A DNA stretch of 64,000 bases from Achatina immaculata. Taxonomy: Eukaryota > Mollusca > Gastropoda > Stylommatophora > Achatinidae. The notes beneath the pieces are model-generated. The model ran no database searches, had not been told where the DNA came from, and saw only the letters and a list, made by a program, of their open reading frames with translations. The DNA is taken from positions 2,856,300 to 2,920,299 of the forward strand of contig CM019693.1 in NCBI GenBank assembly GCA_009760885.1. The letters are read 5' to 3'. The position numbers were made by a program, and so were the translations under genes. Position 1 is the stretch's first letter, and each line of letters opens with the position of its first letter. Below are positions 1 to 11,444 of this stretch, in pieces.

Positions 1-59
1 GAGTCTGCTGAAAAAGTATAGCAAAGCAAACAAATAAAATCGGTTCATGTGGTCAGAAT

Positions 60-278
60 GAGTCAGTGTTGGGAATTTAACAGTTAATGTGTTTCTTCTT
101 CTTTTCTAGTCTTTTTATCATCCTCTGTCTGTCTGTGTGTGTGTGTTTTTTTTCTTCTCCTTTCTAGAAAGTCATATCTACTCTTTTCTCACATGCAACC
201 GATATTCTATGACCTTTACTGCCATGTATTGCAAAACCTCTGCCACAGTTCAAGAGTTTTTAATATTCTTAACTGACT
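60..278 (+). repeat. Dispersed repeat J, partial copy
   Basis: The segment around 160-278 resembles 10840-11280 and 20140-20690 in the same orientation. Shared blocks include an A/T-rich 'gatattctatgacc'-like stretch followed by 'tattgcaaaacctc'. No coding or terminal signature was recognised. LINE-B is inserted at its right edge, where a duplicated target starts at 279. The 60-160 part is T-rich and only loosely similar. Positions 1-20 match an internal stretch of SINE-like family F ('gagtctgctga'). Confidence 0.45.
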
Positions 279-401
279 ACGTACTTTCTGTACATGCAGC
301 AGTAAGAATAAATGGTGAAACGACAACTTGGTCTGACATAAAACAAGGGGTCCGTCAGGGTTGCATACTGTCGCCTTACTTATTTAACTTGTATACTGAA
401 A

Positions 402-799
402 CTTAACAAAACAGCTGAGAAACACATAAATGCCTTTGAATGTAAATGCTATAGAAGAGTTCTCCAAATATCGTGGACACAAAAAAGAACAAATATATCT
501 ATACTACAAGAGCTTAATATTGAAGAAGGCTGGCTAGTGAAGAGGATTAAAGAGAGAAAACTGAAATATTTTGGACACATTAAACGTCATGATAATTTAG
601 AGAAGACCGTATTGGAAGGATACATAATGGGAAAAAGAAAAAGAGGAAGACCAAGACGAAGATGGCTGCAAGACATCGTTGACGATCTGGAAATGGATGC
701 AACAGCAGCAGGCCATCTTGCTTACAACCGAGAGGCCTACAGGAGTGCTGTTTGGGAGGCAAAGTTCCGCAAGGGACATGCAAATGAATGAATGAATGA
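402..799 (+). mobile_element. LINE-B 3' fragment nested inside LINE-B
   Basis: This fragment starts abruptly at 'cttaacaaaac', which is internal to LINE-B, and runs to the element's 3' end with a (TGAA)n tail. The 9 bp 'atactgaaa' is present at 393-401 and again at 800-808, where the interrupted outer copy resumes. The open stretch 537-791 encodes the LINE C-terminus with the basic 'GKRKRGRPRRRW' motif. The structure is classic 5'-truncated target-primed reverse transcription. Confidence 0.85.
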
Positions 800-1022
800 A
801 TACTGAAAATATAATGAGGAATGTTAGAGAAGATGTAGACAGAGAATATAATGATGCTATAACAATCGGAGGTTATGAAATTCCAGAGATTAGATATGCT
901 GATGACACAGTATTACTGTTCACAACACAGAAAGGAATAGAAAAACTAATTCTGTCAGTCGCAAGAACAGCGAATAACAAAGCCTTTATCTTAATGTGAA
1001 GAAAACTAAATTGATGACAGCT

Positions 1023-1025
<3 letters not shown>

Positions 1026-1070
<45 letters not shown>
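1026..1070 (+). repeat. (AT)n microsatellite inside LINE-B
   Basis: A pure AT dinucleotide run interrupts the LINE-B reverse-transcriptase frame between the YADD region and the following 'EEKLEEVDSFEY' segment. Confidence 0.95.
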
Positions 1071-1073
<3 letters not shown>

Positions 1074-1677
1074 GAAAAATTGGAAGAGGTGGATAGTTTT
1101 GAATATTTTGGATCATTACTAACTAATAATGGAGATACAATGAGGGAAATTAAAAAGAGGACAAGTCGCTCTTCAAAAAATAAAAAAATTAAGACAACTA
1201 AAGACGCTGTGGAGAGGAACAGAGAGATCTACAAAAATAATATTTTTAAGGGCGTGCACCTCTCCCTTCGCAACATATGCCTGTGAGACTTGGACACTTA
1301 ACAAAACAACTGAGAAACATATAAATGTCTTTGAATGTAAATGCTACAGAAGAGTTCTTCAAATATCATGGACACAAAAAAGAACAAATTTATCCATAAA
1401 TATTAAAAGTCATGAGAATTTAGAGAAGAACGTCTTGGAAGGGTACATAATGGGAAAAAGAAAGAAAGAAGACCAAGGCGAAGATGGCTGCAAGACATCG
1501 TTGATGATCTGCGAATGGACGCATCAGCAGCAGGGCATCTTGCTTACAACCGAGAGGCCTACAGGAGAGCTGTTAGGGAGGCAGAGTTCCGCAAGGGGCA
1601 TGCAAATGAATGACTGACTGACTGACTGACGTGCTTTCTGTGGATTGTCCTACAATATATAGGACCGTGTCTTCCAT

Positions 1678-1850
1678 GGGGGCCTGGGTGGCCACATGTG
1701 GTTAGTCTCTCATTGGCGAAGGTCGACGGTTGAAATCAGGCCGGAGGTGTCTTAGTCTCCCTATGGGAACCTAGATTCTTCCGGAAGAGCTGGAGAAGGA
1801 CTGACGGCCAGGCGCTATGCTGACATCACCCTTTAACATGCCTGTAGGTC
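1678..1850 (+). mobile_element. Possible tRNA-derived SINE
   Basis: The head contains an A-box-like 'tggccacatgtgg' and a B-box-like 'ggttgaaatc' about 45 nt downstream. This is the spacing expected of an internal Pol III promoter. Its 3' part ('gctatgctgacatcaccc') resembles 36705-36730. No clear tail or target duplication was found, so the assignment is tentative. Confidence 0.4.
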
Positions 1851-1994
1851 AAGGAAGATACGGGAACTATATTCTTTAGATGCGTTCATGCTAAATGAAG
1901 GGTATCCTTATCTTGTCTCGTTTTCAATTCTGCACGTTTAGTCCTGTCACCTTCTTAGGTCTGTTTCAGCAGAGGAGAAGTAATATCATGGACT

Positions 1995-2125
1995 GACAGA
2001 GAGAGACAGAGAGAGAGAGAGAAGGAAGAGAGTTAAAAGAAAATAACAAGTCTTCATGTACATCCCAAGAGAGAAGACGGTGCCAAAAGGGAAGGCTGTG
2101 CCAAAATTTAATTCACGTACATCTC

Positions 2126-2157
<32 letters not shown>

Positions 2158-2190
2158 GTACAAGAGAGAGCGAGAGAGAGAGGGAGTGCT
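1995..2190 (+). repeat. (AG)n-rich tracts
   Basis: There are two GA/GAGA tracts, near 1997-2030 and 2128-2185, separated by about 100 bp of unique-looking sequence. No gene was recognised in 1850-2400. Confidence 0.8.
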
Positions 2191-2399
2191 GCAAGAGTCT
2201 CCACTAGGGAGATGGAACATATAAAAATACCTAATTTTTATTTTAAAAATTTCTACTGGGAATAACTGTGTTAAGAACACACTTATCTTAACATAGTCTT
2301 TGTGAGACAGGAAACATAGATCTGTTTGCTTAAAAACTCATACATACTTCTGTAGCAAAGAAATCTGTAGCAATCAGTGTAACTGTTATTTTTGTAAAA

Positions 2400-2885
2400 T
2401 TTAATGTCAGGTTGGTGGAAGGATGGGGACATGGAGATCGCTGGCAGGGATGAGGAAAATCTGATGTCAAACCAATGAATCCAGGACGTGACAAGCCTAT
2501 GGGTCTTTACAACAATGGCTATCAGAATGATGTGAACAAAACAGAGCCAGCAGACTATAGGTGGCAGTGAATGGATATTATTTAGTCACTCATCAGATTC
2601 CTCATCCCAAAGGCTGAGTGTCTCTGTGGAACTGTCTCAAAGCCGTCTGGCCACCCATCGTTACATGCTGGATCTGACAAGGAGAAGGAAGTACAGCCAC
2701 CAGAGGCTGGAAAATAAAGTTTTGGCCAGGCCAGCCTACACCACTGTCTTCATGGCAGTCCGAGCAAGACTACCGTCTGCCCTACCAAGGAAAGGTGCTG
2801 AAGTCGGAGGTACCCAGCCAGAAGGCGCATCGTAAAAATCAGGGTACCATTGCCAACGTGCGTACGAAGAAGAAGAAGATTAAAC
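2400..2885 (+). other. Unassigned coding-like region, possibly a degraded element or exon
   Basis: Several short coding-like stretches lie here in different frames. One around 2475-2560 reads 'NPGRDKPMGLYNNGYQ' and later ones include 'MLDLTRRRKYSHQRLENK' (near 2665). No single frame stays open and no protein family was recognised. The region ends at 'acgaagaagaagaag' (2865-2880), a GAA-type tail like those of other retroelements here. It may be a dead LINE or SINE 3' end, or a broken host exon. Confidence 0.3.
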
Positions 2886-3086
2886 AAATCCTCGTGTTGG
2901 AAGAACAAATAAAGAATTTAACAGAAAAAAAGGAACACACACACAAGTGCCACATGATGACAGAGACAAACATCACTCTTATGAGTTTTTCAAAGTCGCA
3001 CAGTGAAGGGTCTTGACAGATCACTCACTGAGTCTGAGACACTTTTTTAAAAAAGAGAGAAAAAAAACTTATCTTGCCTCGAAGTC

Positions 3087-3580
3087 GCTGTCCCGTTTTG
3101 GCAATTAGAGACCCATAGCTCACATACTGGCGTCAGGACAGGGTAGCCATGGCTAACCAAGACCCTGTCCCACCTCTGGGTTGATAGTCCCAGTAACAGA
3201 TCAAGCTTGGTGACCGGGACAGGGATCGTCATAGTCCGCTGACGGTGGAGTCTGCTGAACAAGTATAACACCCCTCCCCCACTCCTCCTCCCCTCCACTC
3301 TTCCCCCCACTCCTCCTCCCCTCCACTCTTCCCCACTCCTCCTCCCCTCCACTCTTCCCCCACTCCTCCTTCCCTCCACTCTTCCCCCCATTCCTCCTCC
3401 CCTCCACTCTTCCCCCACTCCTCCTCCCCTCCACTCTTCCCCCCCCCACTCCTCCTCCCATCCGCTTTTCAGCTACGCTCAGAGACAAAAAAAAACAGCT
3501 GCAATAGCTCCCAAGCCGACATGATGCTCTGCCTCAACATCTCCACAGCATCGGCTGCAAAGAACACCAGCTCGCAGTTA
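3087..3580 (+). mobile_element. SINE-like family F, copy 1, split by a minisatellite
   Basis: This is one of about ten copies of a ~330 bp repeat. Its landmarks in order are 'gctgacatgctag'-like, 'gaccctgtccc', 'cagtaacagg', 'tggtggagtctgct', and 'cagcatcggctgcaaagaa' near the end. In this copy a CT-rich minisatellite (3266-3465) sits where other copies have a short C-run before 'tttttagct'. The family has no coding capacity. Its variable GAA or ACAAG tails suggest retroposition, but no clear tRNA, 5S or 7SL head was identified. Confidence 0.7.
3266..3465 (+). repeat. C/T-rich minisatellite (~28 bp unit)
   Basis: Tandem copies of a unit around 'cactcctcctcccctcc' plus 'actcttcccc' lie within family F copy 1. 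The strand asymmetry (pyrimidine-rich on plus) gives long meaningless open frames rich in Gly and Arg or Glu on the minus strand. Confidence 0.9.
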
Positions 3581-3789
3581 CCGCCGGGCCTTGGACCCTT
3601 TTAACAATTACACTGGCTGAACACCCCCCTCCTGCCCCCAAATAGGGCCTACAATCATCAGCTGATCCCCTTCTCAGAACAATCCCTGTTCTAACTAGAA
3701 TTGTTAGTGTTAGCAGCCGACTTAATCATGACAGAGAAGATCAGGTTTAGTATAAACAAACAGAACTTCCTACGGCACTAAATTAATTT

Positions 3790-3876
3790 TTTTAAAAAGC
3801 ATACAGGGTGATCATAAAGTCCTCCCCTGATTAAGAAGAATCATAACGCCTAAAAGCTGTGAGTAGGTCAAGGGAG
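3790..3876 (+). repeat. Left part of an older repeat, target of the nested insertions
   Basis: The sequence 'taaaagctgtgagtaggtca' and what follows matches the region around 8190-8215, where it continues uninterrupted into 'agataagtggtttaaaatc'. Here it is split by LINE-A and LINE-B insertions and resumes at 7382. Confidence 0.6.
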
Positions 3877-4429
3877 TATACCTGAAGCAAAAGCGGAACT
3901 AAACATCAATACAGGACCAATAACAATAAATGAAGTAAAAGAGGCGATAAAGATGCTAAAATCAGACAGGGCACCAGGTGAAGATGAAGTGACTGCTGAG
4001 ATGTTGAAAGCAGAAGAAACAGAAACACCAAAACAACTTTGCCGGATATTACAACAAATTTGGGATTTAGAAAAAGCCCCAGAGGAGTGGAAAACTGGTC
4101 TTATAGTAAAACTACCAAAGAAGGGTGACCTCAGAGATTGCGGGAACTGGAGAGGCATTACCCTACTGCCACTCACTAGTAAAGTATTTTGCAGAATAAT
4201 CATCAACAGAATTGTACCAACACTTGAGGAAAAACTTCGGAAAGAGCAGGCAGGATTTAGGAAAGGAAGATCATGCATAGACCATATATTTGTACTTAGA
4301 CAAATATTAGAACAGGCAAATGAATGGCATAGCACAACATATGCATTATTCATAGATTTTGAGAAAGCCTTTGACAGTGTCAACAGAGATGCACTGTGGA
4401 AAATCCTAAGATGGCATGGCCTCCCCCAT

Positions 4430-4670
4430 TCTTCTTCTTCTTCTTCGTTCACTTCTACCACCAAAAACCGCACTGTGAACCTACTGAATTCACGCATGTG
4501 GTCCTCGTTAGGTCCCGTGGTCCCCTGTGTGGTCCAAAATAGACCACACGAGTTCCACGAAAGGACCACAAGGGGTTCAGAGTATCACAGTGCTTTAGCC
4601 TGTATTCTTGGTGGGTCTCGGAAGCGGGATTGCGTGACACCGTGGTTTTCATTGCACCAGTTTGGTCTAG
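4430..4670 (-). repeat. 3' segment of the chimera with (GAA)n tail
   Basis: On the minus strand the last ~240 nt ends in 'gaacgaagaagaag', a GAA microsatellite tail directly abutting the target duplication. A similar GAA-type end occurs on the LINE fragment near 31300 and at 2865-2880. This may mean a shared 3' recognition signal, which is inference. Confidence 0.6.
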
Positions 4671-4936
4671 GGTTGGACTTTCTCACCGGAAGACCTCGAC
4701 GTGTTTGGAATATCAGTGCATCCCCGCTGGGTGAGAGGCGTTAGCCCACCCAGGCCAGAGTTGGACTTTCTCACCGGAAAACCTCGACGTGTTTTGAGAT
4801 ACCCGTGTATCACCGCCGGGTGAGAGGTGGTTGCCCATCCAGTCCAGGGTTGGACTTTCTCACCGGAAAACCTCAGCGTGATTAGGATACGCAGACATCC
4901 CCGCCGGGTGAGAGGTGGTTGCCTATCTAGACTTCC
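4671..4936 (-). repeat. Three ~89 bp hairpin modules
   Basis: Starts near 4671, 4759 and 4848 share 'ttggactttctcaccgga' (plus strand). Each module also holds the near-complementary 'ccgggtgagag' about 40 nt away. On the minus (transcript) strand, TCTCACC.GG can pair with CCGGTGAGA in each copy, so each unit can fold as a hairpin. Confidence 0.8.
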
Positions 4937-5049
4937 CTGGTCCAGTGTCTCCGACTTCAGCATTTTGCGGTCGTGGCCGCTACCCTTCCTAGTTGTGACC
5001 AGGATGGAGCTTTTGTCCAGGAGGACGAATCCTCGCCACTAGTGACTTC

Positions 5050-5684
5050 TACCCCTGGGTTGAGCCGGTTTAGGCATTATCCCAGTATGGGCGTGTTTGG
5101 GACGGGACCGACCTCTAGAGCAGAGGTACTGTGACAATCATAGCCTTCAAGATTCACCCCTGGTATGAGCCGGTTTAGGCAAAATTAACCAGTATGGGTG
5201 TTTATCAGGCGTTACCGACCTCTAGAGCGGAGGTGGCATGACATGTCTAGCCATCGAGTTCCACCTCTGGTGTGTGCCGGTTTAGGCATATTTCACCAGT
5301 GTAGGTGTATTTCGGACGTAGGCGGAGGTGCCGTGGTATAGCTCTTGTAGCGATATTACTGGACATAGACTTCACTTTCCACCACCTTTTCCCATCGGCG
5401 CCGCACAGCAACCTTTATTTCCGCATTTACTTCCTTAACCGGGAGGAGCTTCACTCCACGCGCGGCATTTGAAAAGTCAAGCCTCTGGGACAAGCCGGTT
5501 CATGCACTCAGGACGTGGCCGACCTCCAGACCAGAGGTGCCGTGATTTGACTGTTTGCTTCGCTTTATTCTTTCAACCACCTTTTCCGCAGTGATGCTGC
5601 GCGGCAACCTCATTTGCAAATTTCTTCATTGGCCGGGAAGAGCACCGCTCCACGCACGGCAGCTGAAGATCTCGCCAACAGCGC
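5050..5684 (-). repeat. Four related modules with a GCCTAAACCGGCTCA core
   Basis: Module limits are about 5050-5152, 5155-5260, 5261-5478 and 5479-5684. All carry versions of 'gagccggtttaggca', though the fourth is diverged. Three carry 'gacctctagagcggaggt'-like palindromes (ACCTCT..AGAGGT on the transcript strand). The two modules nearest the 18S piece have an extra ~105 nt block, itself duplicated, containing 'ccaccttttcc' and a G/C-rich stretch. A short part of that block resembles the ETS near 6190-6240. Confidence 0.75.
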
Positions 5685-5835
5685 CCACAGTTATCCAAGT
5701 AGGATCGTGTCATCTAAGGAACCTCGACTGATTTAATGAGCCATTCGCGGTTTCACCGTGAGACAGTGTGAACTTAGACATGCATGGCTTAATCTTTGAG
5801 ACAAGCATATGACTACTGGCAGGATCAACCAGATA
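5685..5835 (-). rRNA. 18S rRNA 5' fragment (pseudo, ~151 nt)
   Basis: The complement starts 'tatctggttgatcctgccag', the universal eukaryotic small-subunit start. It continues through 'catatgcttgtctcaaagat', 'catgcatgtctaag' and 'cactgtctcacggtgaaacc' to 'cttggataactgtgg'. A genuine 18S gene then continues 'taattctagagc'. Here it switches to 'gcgctgttggcg' instead. It is a displaced fragment, not a working rRNA gene. Confidence 0.95.
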
Positions 5836-6260
5836 GCTTTCTTCACCGAACCTTTGTCGGATATCTGCCGACAGACCGACGCGGGGCAAGGGAGACAGCG
5901 CTCTGCTCAGAGCGGATCCCTTTCGACCCCGGCGGCGTTTCATTTCCTTTAACCGGCAGGGGCGGCTCTCTCTGCTCTAACGAGCGGAAAAGAAAGCCTG
6001 GCCACCCACAAACAACACACGTTACATACTGCAGACCCGATACTCTTTGCGAGAGATGGGCCAATTTCGAGACCATCGGTCGACAAAACCGTACTATATC
6101 GTTATCACGAACCTGGCTGGCTAGCCGTTTACATGCTTCGCTCGACGGACAAACCACTTGCTTCTGCATCGAAACACCTTAACTCTCGCCGTCCGGGAAG
6201 GGAGCGAAAGCCTGTCTCCCCACGCACGGAACTCGAGAGCGCTTTTTCGCCAAAAGAACA
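5836..6260 (-). other. Putative 5' external transcribed spacer
   Basis: The sequence directly upstream of the 18S start on the minus strand is moderately G/C-rich and without long open frames. It is assigned as 5' ETS from position alone. The element appears truncated at 6260, so the transcription start is probably not included. Confidence 0.65.
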
Positions 6261-7300
6261 GCCTCCCCCATAAAATAGTTAATGTAATCAAAGCCCTATA
6301 CGAGGGTTTTCAGTGCAAAGTTATCTGTGGAGATCATACCTCCAGCAGCTTTAGGGTACAAACAGGAGTGAAACAGGGATGTGTACTATCACCAACATTA
6401 TTTATCTTGGCAGTAGACTGGTTAATGAAGGAGGCAACATCAGACAAACGCAGAGGATTACAATGGACCCTTAACACAGTGCTGGAGGACCTTGACTTTG
6501 CGGACGACATTTGTCTATTATCAAGCAGTCACAAAGATATGCAAGATAAAATAAACAAGTTAACCCAGAATGCAAACAACATAGGACTAAAGATCAACGT
6601 AGGAAAGACAAAGTTAATGAAGCAAAATGTGAACAACAGAAATGTACTCAGAGTAGATAACAAGTTAGTGGAGGAGGTCAACGAATTTGTATACCTTGGC
6701 AGCAGAGTAGTAGAAAATGGAGACAGCACAGAGGACATCAACAGCAGACTTACTAAAGCAAACCAGGCTTTTGCAATGCTGCAGAATATATGGAAATCAA
6801 ATAAACTAAGCATAAATATGAAAATCAGGATATTTAAGAGTAATGTTCTAAGTGTACTACTCTATGGAAGTGAATGCTGGAAAATCACCAAAACCATAGA
6901 AAACAAGTTGAATTCTTTCCAGACTAAATGTTTACGTAGAATTAAAAAAATATTTTGGCCAAACACCATAAGAAATAACATCTTATTGGCAGAAATGCAG
7001 ATGAAACCACTGACAACAATTATTGAGGAAAGACGATGGCGATGGTTGGGACATGTGCTCCGAATGACTGACAACTCACTACCAAAAATAGCACTAAGAT
7101 GGACACCACAGGGGAGCAGAAGTAAGGGTAGACCAAAAGAGACATGGAGAAGAACAACAGAAAGGATGTTGAGCAATAGAGGGCTCACCTGGGCAAGAGC
7201 AGAAAAAAAAGGCGAAAGACAGGCATTTGTGGAAAACCCTTGCGGAAGCCCCATGTGCCCTGGGCACTTAAGGTTCAGAGAGAGAGAGGTCAAGGGAGAT

Positions 7301-7381
7301 ATTCGTTCATTCATTCATTTGCATGTCCCTTGCGGAACTTGCCCTGCTGCTACCCATTTGAAGATCATCAACGATGTTTTG
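7301..7381 (-). mobile_element. LINE-B extreme 3' fragment
   Basis: The segment 'attcattcatttgcatgtcc' and its continuation to 'catcaacgatgtttt' is the 3' end of LINE-B in reverse orientation. It is bounded by the 10 bp duplication 'caagggagat' at 7291-7300 and 7382-7391. It shares nearly the same target site as LINE-A, giving back-to-back insertions. Confidence 0.8.
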
Positions 7382-7487
7382 CAAGGGAGATAAGTGGTTT
7401 AAAATCAGATAATGTACGCTTTGACGGGTTTCTTTCCCCTTATACTATCCACTATGAAATGTTTCTTTCCCCCCTTATAGTATCTAT
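7382..7487 (+). repeat. Right part of the older repeat (TATC-associated)
   Basis: 'gataagtggtttaaaatcag' and what follows recurs at 8217-8280 and 8356-8420, where it runs into TATC microsatellites. It is the continuation of the sequence interrupted at 3876. Confidence 0.7.
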
Positions 7488-7883
7488 CAATCTCACTCTC
7501 TGAACTTTAAGTGCATAAGGAACAAGGAGCTTCTGCAAGGGTTTTCCACAAACGCCTGTCCTTTGCCTTCCCCCCCCCCCCCCGCTCTTGCTCAACATCC
7601 TCTCTGTTGTTCTTCTCCATGTCTCTTTTGCCCTACCCTTATGTCTATTCCCCTGTGGTGTCCATCTTAGTGCTATTTTTTGTTTTGTTTTTGCAGTGAG
7701 TTGTCAGTCATTCGGAGAACATGTCTCAACCATCGCCAGCGTCTTTCCTCAATAATTACTGTCAGTGACTTCATCTGGATTTCTGTCAACAAGATGTTAC
7801 TTCTTATGGTGTTTGGTCAAAATATTTTTAAAATTCTTCGTAAACATTTAGTCTGGAAAGAATTCAGCCTGTTTTCTATACCA
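7488..7883 (-). mobile_element. LINE-A 3' fragment, degraded
   Basis: A reverse-orientation LINE-A 3' end begins at 'ctctgaactttaagtg' and reads on the minus strand through the C-terminal coding part. It ends near 'gaattcagcctgttttctat'. It carries a poly-C tract at 7569-7583 and several indels. Confidence 0.8.
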
Positions 7884-8189
7884 CAGCTTATATATACTAT
7901 CCTAAATAGAAACATGAATGTTACGGCAATACACAGGCCAATTAAAAGTTTTTCTTCTTTTTTTAAAAAATGAAAATTGTGCTTTAAATGTTACATTTTT
8001 AACCTTTTCTGTGTTTCAACCTTGCTTCCTCTATAAGTGACAGAAAATTGATTTTAAAATATTCGCACTTTCTCTTGTTATTGCATTGCAGGGACTAGCC
8101 AGTTAGGACGAATAGTCGTGATTCCATGGATATGGTAACTTTGTCATGCTCTGCTGAACTCATCTGGGCAGGAGATGAAATCAATAGAC
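7884..8189. other. No gene recognised
   Basis: A/T-rich sequence without a coding signature or recognised repeat, leading into the TATC-associated repeat. Confidence 0.5.
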
Positions 8190-8276
8190 ACGCTAAAAGC
8201 CTTGAGTAGATCAAGGGAGATAAGTGGTTTAAAATCAGATAATGTACGCTGTGAAGGGTTTCTTTCCCTCTTATAG

Positions 8277-8342
<66 letters not shown>

Positions 8343-8415
8343 GAGTAGATCAAGGGAGATAAGCGGTTTAAAATCAGATAATGTACGCTGTGAAGGGTTT
8401 CTTTCCCTCTTATAG

Positions 8416-8497
<82 letters not shown>
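8190..8497 (+). repeat. Duplicated TATC-associated repeat with two (TATC)n arrays
   Basis: Two copies of 'gagtagatcaagggagataa' plus about 75 bp each run into (TATC)n (about 8278-8341 and 8418-8497). The second copy looks like a local duplication of unit plus microsatellite. Confidence 0.85.
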
Positions 8498-10618
<2,121 letters not shown>

Positions 10619-10829
10619 CCTTACTGGGTTTTTTCCCTTAGTTAAATCATTGTCAGGGATAGTATGATATTCAGTCGAGTTCCTCTGGTCTGGCGAACTC
10701 AGTGAATTTCATGATATTTTTATATATCTTTATGATATCTCCCAGCACGTTTCTAAGCCATTTGAACGGCCCCAACCACGGAGGTAAGTCTTGACTTCCT
10801 AGCAACAGCCATTGGACAATATCACTCTG

Positions 10830-11280
10830 ATGACAGAAGCCGCCTGGCGTTTGAGAACGGCTACATACAGGAATATAGGACACTAGAATCACATGGAATG
10901 ATCTCGAAACTCGGCTATGGTTAATCATTCCTTTCTCAATAAATAAATTCCGTTCATTTTAGGTTCTCATCCACTCTTTCCTCATCCGCGACCCAATATT
11001 CTAGGGTTTTTACCGCACTATATTGTAAACCCTAATCACGACTATATTCATTTATTCTTCCTACCTTTTCTAGACTCGATAACCACTGTCCCTCTCTCTG
11101 CTGCCCCCTTTGTCCATACCCTCTTTGTTACCAACCAGTCAAATATCTCACCATTTCTTCATTTAAAAACTCATAATATTTCACCACACGCACTCTCAGA
11201 CGCATCTTCTTGCAAGTCACAGCTACTTTAAATATCCCTACGACACTCCTTCCAGCGCTTTCATATAACAGGTTATTATT
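10830..11280 (+). repeat. Dispersed repeat J, copy 2
   Basis: It is colinear with 20140-20690. Shared blocks include 'gcctggcg', 'ggaatata', 'ctcgaaa', 'tcatccactctttcc', 'cctttgtcc', 'ccagtca', 'accacacgc' and 'caagtcacagcta'. No open frame or terminal structure was recognised. Confidence 0.6.
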
Positions 11281-11444
11281 ACTACAACAGCCTGTCACAA
11301 CAAAACAGATATTGATGTTGCACTCGTAAGGTAGAGTTGATTGACGGGCCTGGAAATGCAGCTGTCTTTTCCAGCATCATCCCATCTTTCTTATGTTCGA
11401 GCTAGAAGCTGAGTACAAATATTATTCTTTGTTTTCAGACTCAC

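Larger units (their letters stand above)
292..1628 (+). mobile_element. LINE-B (RTE-like) 5'-truncated copy, with a nested LINE-B
   Basis: A non-LTR retrotransposon copy carrying the reverse transcriptase C-terminal half. Visible motifs are 'GVRQGCILSP' (RT motif B, near 350) and 'YADDTVLL' (catalytic motif C, near 895). The C-terminal finger region follows ('CYRRVLQ', 'GYIMGKRK'). The reading frame is broken by stops, by an (AT)n expansion at 1026-1070 and by a second LINE-B at 402-799. It ends in a TGAC-type tetranucleotide tail. Flanking 13 bp copies (279-291 acgtactttctgt, 1629-1641 with one mismatch) look like a target-site duplication. It is not functional. Confidence 0.8.
4430..6260 (-). 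mobile_element. Retroposed chimera: 5' ETS + 18S 5' end + structured repeat modules
   Basis: This 1,831 bp insertion sits inside the LINE-A reverse-transcriptase gene. The 11 bp 'gcctcccccat' occurs at 4419-4429 and 6261-6271, but only once in uninterrupted LINE-A copies, so it is a target-site duplication. Read on the minus strand the insert has about 425 nt resembling an external transcribed spacer, then about 151 nt of the 18S rRNA 5' end. Four modules of about 105-210 nt follow, then a joining segment (about 4937-5049), three ~89 nt hairpin modules, a unique 3' segment and a (GAA)n tail. No protein of recognisable family is encoded. It could be a non-autonomous 18S-resident element or a rearranged rDNA transcript. 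Its movement through RNA is well supported, but its origin is inference. Confidence 0.8.
3877..7286 (+). mobile_element. LINE-A (RTE-like), 5'-truncated, interrupted by an rDNA chimera
   Basis: The LINE-A sequence occupies 3877-4429 and 6261-7286. The first part encodes the start of the reverse transcriptase, with 'QAGFRKGRSC' and motif A 'FIDFEKAFDSV'. The second resumes the frame with motif B 'GVKQGCVLSP', motif C 'DFADDICLL' and the C-terminal 'RWRWLGHVLR' region. The two parts match the uninterrupted copies at 32049-35149 and 62557-63720. The 3' end is 'cttaaggttcagagagag', an (AG)n tail. The 12 bp 'aggtcaagggag' at 3865-3876 and 7287-7298 is the target-site duplication. Confidence 0.9.

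Noticed and set aside
3800..3830. Mariner-like terminus 'acagggtgatcataaagtcc'
   Set aside because: No inverted partner or TA duplication was found nearby, and a single end is not enough.
5685..5835. Functional 18S rRNA gene
   Set aside because: Only about 151 nt of the 5' end is present, followed by unrelated modules.
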